Shown: positions 14,503 through 17,045 of the stretch, in pieces
How positions within the stretch are numbered: the first letter of the stretch is position 1
Layout of the letters: each line of letters opens with the position of its first letter
DNA from: Treponema sp.
GTDB taxonomy: Bacteria > Spirochaetota > Spirochaetia > Treponematales > Breznakiellaceae
Assembly: GCA_031284105.1 (NCBI GenBank)
Contig: JAITAN010000096.1
Coordinates: 1 to 17,045, forward strand
Direction: 5' to 3'
DNA length: 17,045 nucleotides
Program-made: the position numbers and the translations under genes
The notes under the pieces: generated by a model
The model's database searches: none
What the model saw: the letters and a program-made list of their open reading frames with translations, nothing else
Told to the model about the DNA's origin: nothing

Positions 14503-16077
14503 TCACATTAACGGCGCAAACAAGCGTAATATATCCTGTACTACCCGTTGAAAAGCGTTGCGGTCGCAGTCTGTTAACGTGATAAGACGGGAAAGTTTCT
14601 GCGTCTCTAGAAAATCTTTTTTTATTGCCTCAATGCTGCTGTTTTGATATATACAGACCCCGCATTCAAAATGGAGGTAAAGACTGCGGAAATCAAGATT
14701 TGTCGTACCTACGGTGGCTATTTTATCATCGGAGACAAAAGTCTTTGAGTGATTAAAACCCATTGTGTATTCATATATTTTGACTCCGGCTTGGGTGAGC
14801 TGCCGGTAATACGACCGTGAGGTAATGGCCACAATTTTCTTGTCCCACCGGTGCGGGGTGATGATACGGACATCAACGCCGCTTTTTGCCGCCAAGGTTA
14901 GAGCGGAGAGCAGATTGTCGTCAACCACAAGGTACGGGGTATTGATGTACACGTACTCTTTTGCATTATTGATGATCTGAATGTACACATGTTCCCCCAC
15001 ATTTTCATCATCAATGGGGCTGTCGGCGTACGGTTGTACATAACCATCGGATTCAATACCGCATGGTTCATCTTTCCAAGGGTAGAACGCCGTATAATTG
15101 TCCTGTGGAAGGTGAGGGTTTATCTGCATCAGTTCAAAGTTCCACGTTTCAAGAAAAATCATCGTAAACGACCACGCCGCTTCGCCGTGAAGCATGATAC
15201 CGGAGTCTTTCCAATGACCGAACCGTTCAAATTCGTTAATATACTCGTCTGCAAGGTTAATGCCGCCGGTAAAAGCGATCTTGCCGTCAACCGCGATAAT
15301 TTTCCGGTGATCTCGATTGTTCTGGTGTGATGATAAGATCGGCGTAAACGGGTTAAAGACGATACATTTGATCTTCTTTTTCTCCAAATGCTGCTTATAA
15401 TCCGGCGGCAGAGACAAGAAACAACCCAAATCATCGTACATAACCCGTACATCAAGTCCGGCTTTAGCTTTTTTCTCCAATATATCAATGATCGGATCCA
15501 GCATAACGCCCTGCCGCATTATAAAGAATTCCAGAAAAATATAACGCTCCGCTTGTTCAAGCGTTTCCAATACTTTTGAAAAATAGCTTTCGCCCGAATT
15601 AAAATACACCGTTTGAGTATGGGCGTATATGGGAAACCCCGCGTAATGCTGCAGGTACCTGATTTGAGAAAGGCAATCGTGATTGACTCGTACCAGCGAG
15701 GGAAAGGTATCGCCGCACAAACAATAGAAAGGTTTGCTTTCTTCTCTGCTCTGAATAATGAGTTTTGTCATTCTTTTTGAATTAAATTGAGTATGAAAAA
15801 TAATGTATAAAATCCCGCCGAAGATAGGAAACGCCATGATCAAAGAAACCCATGTTACCTTATATGCGGGCTTTTCCTTTTTATTGACGATGTAGAGACA
15901 GACGAGCAGGCTCAGGGTATGCAGTACCAATCCCAGATACCGGGAAAGGAGGTCGGACCCTGTGGTAATAAACATGATAAACATAATCTGAACAAGCAGG
16001 AGGAAAATAACAAAGACCCTACGCCTGAAGACTATACGAACCCATTTCTTCTTTTTTTTATAGTGTTTCTCTCTCAT
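14503..16077 (-). CDS. cls: Cardiolipin synthase (phospholipase D family)
   Basis: This membrane enzyme condenses two phosphatidylglycerol molecules, or transfers a phosphatidyl group, to make cardiolipin. The 524-residue protein begins with a Lys/Arg-rich segment and three hydrophobic spans (about 18-37, 43-64, 74-95). Two HKD motifs follow: HRKIIAVD (His257, Lys259, Asp264) and HSKTFVSD (His443, Lys445, Asp450). Each has its downstream companion (GGINLADEY; GTTNLDFRS). Domain order and length match bacterial Cls. ATG 16077 lies 22 bases after the yciO stop, with only a weak GGCGG-like site, so translation may depend on read-through from yciO. The pairing with yciO is a gene-order link and no biochemical link is evident. 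Confidence 0.93.
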   Translation of the reverse strand: MREKHYKKKKKWVRIVFRRRVFVIFLLLVQIMFIMFITTGSDLLSRYLGLVLHTLSLLVCLYIVNKKEKPAYKVTWVSLIMAFPIFGGILYIIFHTQFNSKRMTKLIIQSREESKPFYCLCGDTFPSLVRVNHDCLSQIRYLQHYAGFPIYAHTQTVYFNSGESYFSKVLETLEQAERYIFLEFFIMRQGVMLDPIIDILEKKAKAGLDVRVMYDDLGCFLSLPPDYKQHLEKKKIKCIVFNPFTPILSSHQNNRDHRKIIAVDGKIAFTGGINLADEYINEFERFGHWKDSGIMLHGEAAWSFTMIFLETWNFELMQINPHLPQDNYTAFYPWKDEPCGIESDGYVQPYADSPIDDENVGEHVYIQIINNAKEYVYINTPYLVVDDNLLSALTLAAKSGVDVRIITPHRWDKKIVAITSRSYYRQLTQAGVKIYEYTMGFNHSKTFVSDDKIATVGTTNLDFRSLYLHFECGVCIYQNSSIEAIKKDFLETQKLSRLITLTDCDRNAFQRVVQDILRLFAPLM

Positions 16078-16099
16078 AGCGATTCGCCGCCGGCTTGTC

Positions 16100-16738
16100 T
16101 TACCGGGGCCACATTCCTGCGCCGGCTCGTATCACGGCAACTTCATCTCCGCTTATGTCGAGTACCGTTGAGAAAATGCGCGCTTGATCTTCCCCCGTGT
16201 CAAGGACAAGATCAAGCCCCGCAATGTCCTCCAGCTCCCATCCGCTGTCAAACAGCATGTCTTCAGGTTCGCCGGTATCCTCCGTAACGGGAGGCGAGAT
16301 CATGGCGCGTTTTGCCGTTATGGAATATAGCGGGGCATCAAGCGCGTTGATAAGGGCAATAGGCACGGGATTATCGGGCATACGGATACCGATCTCTTTT
16401 CGCTGAAGGTGCAAAGCCTTTTCAGTTGTGAGGAGCGTTTTCAAGATAAACACATAGGGACCCGGCGTCAGCCTGTTGATGAGCCTGAACCTGCTGTTGT
16501 CAATGTTGCATAGCCCGCTTAATTGGGACAATTCCGAACAAAGCAAGGTGAAATGATGCTCATCCCGTTCCCGTGAAATCGCTCGGAGTTTTTTGATGCC
16601 TTCTCTTGATTTATACGAACAGATTATACTCCAACTCGTATCGGTCGGTAACGCAATCAATCCTCCGGCGGAAAGTATACGCACCCCTTTCGACAAGAGC
16701 CGGTCATCGATGTTGGTTGGAACGATATATTCTACCAT
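16100..16738 (-). CDS. yciO: YciO-type member of the Sua5/YrdC/YciO family
   Basis: This 212-residue single-domain protein is related to threonylcarbamoyl-AMP synthase. The blocks GGLIALPTDTSWSI (25-38), DEHHFTLLCSELSQL (59-73), LTPGPYVFILK (90-100) and KEIGIRMPDNPVPIALINAL (113-132) follow the YciO branch rather than YrdC or Sua5. The KxR-type substrate motif of true synthases is not obvious (RERDEHHF instead), so tRNA t6A synthesis should not be assumed. YciO's own role remains poorly defined. ATG 16738 overlaps the stop of a possible upstream small ORF by seven bases (ATGGTAG) and has no clear ribosome site, which suggests translational coupling. It is co-transcribed with cls. Confidence 0.88.
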   Translation of the reverse strand: MVEYIVPTNIDDRLLSKGVRILSAGGLIALPTDTSWSIICSYKSREGIKKLRAISRERDEHHFTLLCSELSQLSGLCNIDNSRFRLINRLTPGPYVFILKTLLTTEKALHLQRKEIGIRMPDNPVPIALINALDAPLYSITAKRAMISPPVTEDTGEPEDMLFDSGWELEDIAGLDLVLDTGEDQARIFSTVLDISGDEVAVIRAGAGMWPR

Positions 16739-16857
16739 AGGGTATTACCGTACCGGTGTAATTTCCCGCCTGACGTTATTTCTTCTTGTATTTGCTCCCC
16801 CAGATTCTTTGCGTAATCCGTAGTTTCAAACCGCTTACATAATCCTTGCGCCGCCAC
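16732..16857 (-). CDS. Possible 41-residue protein coupled to yciO
   Basis: GTG 16857, with AGGAGG about eight bases upstream, opens a 41-codon frame. It begins AAQGLCKRFETTDYAKNLGE after the initiator and ends TSGGKLHRYGNTLW. The stop TAG overlaps the yciO start (ATGGTAG). I recognise no family; the middle is a charged, amphipathic helix-like segment. The strong ribosome site and coupling support translation. The frame stays open upstream to a TTG at 16986, but that lies inside a terminator's T-run, so the short form is preferred. A seven-codon mini-frame (ATG 16886, stop overlapping the ribosome site) precedes it. Confidence 0.4.
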   Translation of the reverse strand: MAAQGLCKRFETTDYAKNLGEQIQEEITSGGKLHRYGNTLW

Positions 16858-16903
16858 GAGTCTTACCTCCTCCGCTCCTTTCGCATTTATATGGATAAGT
16901 ATT

Positions 16904-16912
16904 AGTATACCA
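16904..16912 (-). promoter_or_regulatory. Extended -10 promoter for the yciO-cls unit
   Basis: On the minus strand TGGTATACT forms an extended -10 (TGnTATACT) at 16912-16904. The -35 at 17 bases (TGGCAT) is poor, as is usual for extended -10 promoters. It lies between the terminator at 16985-17004 and the strong ribosome site at about 16866-16873. Confidence 0.45.
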
Positions 16913-16984
16913 CCTTTACCGTGTAAATGCCAGATGACGCTCCCGCACCATATCGTAATTCTTACAAGATGAACCTTGTCCATC

Positions 16985-17004
16985 AAAAAACCGCCTCATG
17001 ACGG
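16985..17004 (-). terminator. Intrinsic terminator of the next minus-strand unit
   Basis: On the minus strand CCGTC (17004-17000), a 4-base loop ATGA, and GGCGG (16995-16991) form a 5-bp stem with one G-U pair, followed immediately by six T (16990-16985). It ends a transcript coming from beyond the window's right edge. In the last 40 bases two minus-strand frames stop (…NRRGD and …PEGRLTA), either of which could be that gene's tail. Confidence 0.65.
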
Positions 17005-17045
17005 GGACATCGATCTTTCTCACGCGGTCAGTCTCCCCTCCGGTT

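Noticed and set aside
16858..16986. TTG 16986 as start of the small ORF before yciO
   Set aside because: The codon sits in the T-run of an intrinsic terminator, and the promoter and ribosome site lie downstream of it.

Overview
The window looks like chromosomal DNA from a spirochaete, most likely a Treponema-type organism (a termite-gut relative is possible). This is inferred from protein content and gene combinations: two cyclic-nucleotide-domain proteins in one operon, MalF/MalG-type permeases with an amylomaltase, and a YciO/cardiolipin synthase pair. No rRNA, tRNA, transposase or CRISPR array was recognised. Most genes are ordinary chromosomal genes with good ribosome binding sites. Two stretches are visibly in decay: the left edge and about 8.39-8.97 kb.

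Left part (1-6.7 kb), all minus strand. A row of small hairpins (10-105) lies beyond a wrecked glutathione peroxidase gene (177-579). Then, read right to left, come a class A penicillin-binding protein (PBP1A), a MalF-type and a MalG-type ABC permease joined by an overlapping TTG start, and the 4-alpha-glucanotransferase MalQ. The permeases and MalQ form a tight operon for uptake and processing of an alpha-glucan or maltodextrin-like sugar. No binding protein or ATPase is present here.

Middle (6.65-8.97 kb). A stretch with only doubtful small ORFs is followed by the most unusual object in the window: about 38 consecutive 21-bp units (7514-8311, with degenerate units to the left). Each unit is itself a small inverted repeat. 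The units encode open heptad reading on both strands, for example EEK-[T/S/D]-FP-[A/V/L] on the minus strand. Their A/T tracts recur every two helical turns. Next to the array is a frameshifted, truncated gene of a larger fibronectin-like family (8386 onward), closed by a hairpin terminator.

Right part (8.97-17.0 kb). A three-gene minus-strand operon encodes a metal-dependent amidohydrolase, a cNMP-domain/TPR protein and a Crp-type regulator, with a clear sigma70-type promoter. On the plus strand follow an unrecognised helical protein, O-acetylhomoserine sulfhydrylase (perfect consensus promoter) and a small Xre-type regulator whose promoter is bracketed by a perfect 11-bp inverted repeat. 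Convergent to these, on the minus strand, a possible 41-residue ORF overlaps yciO, which is followed 22 bases later by a cardiolipin synthase. A terminator at 16985-17004 marks the end of the next transcription unit beyond the window.
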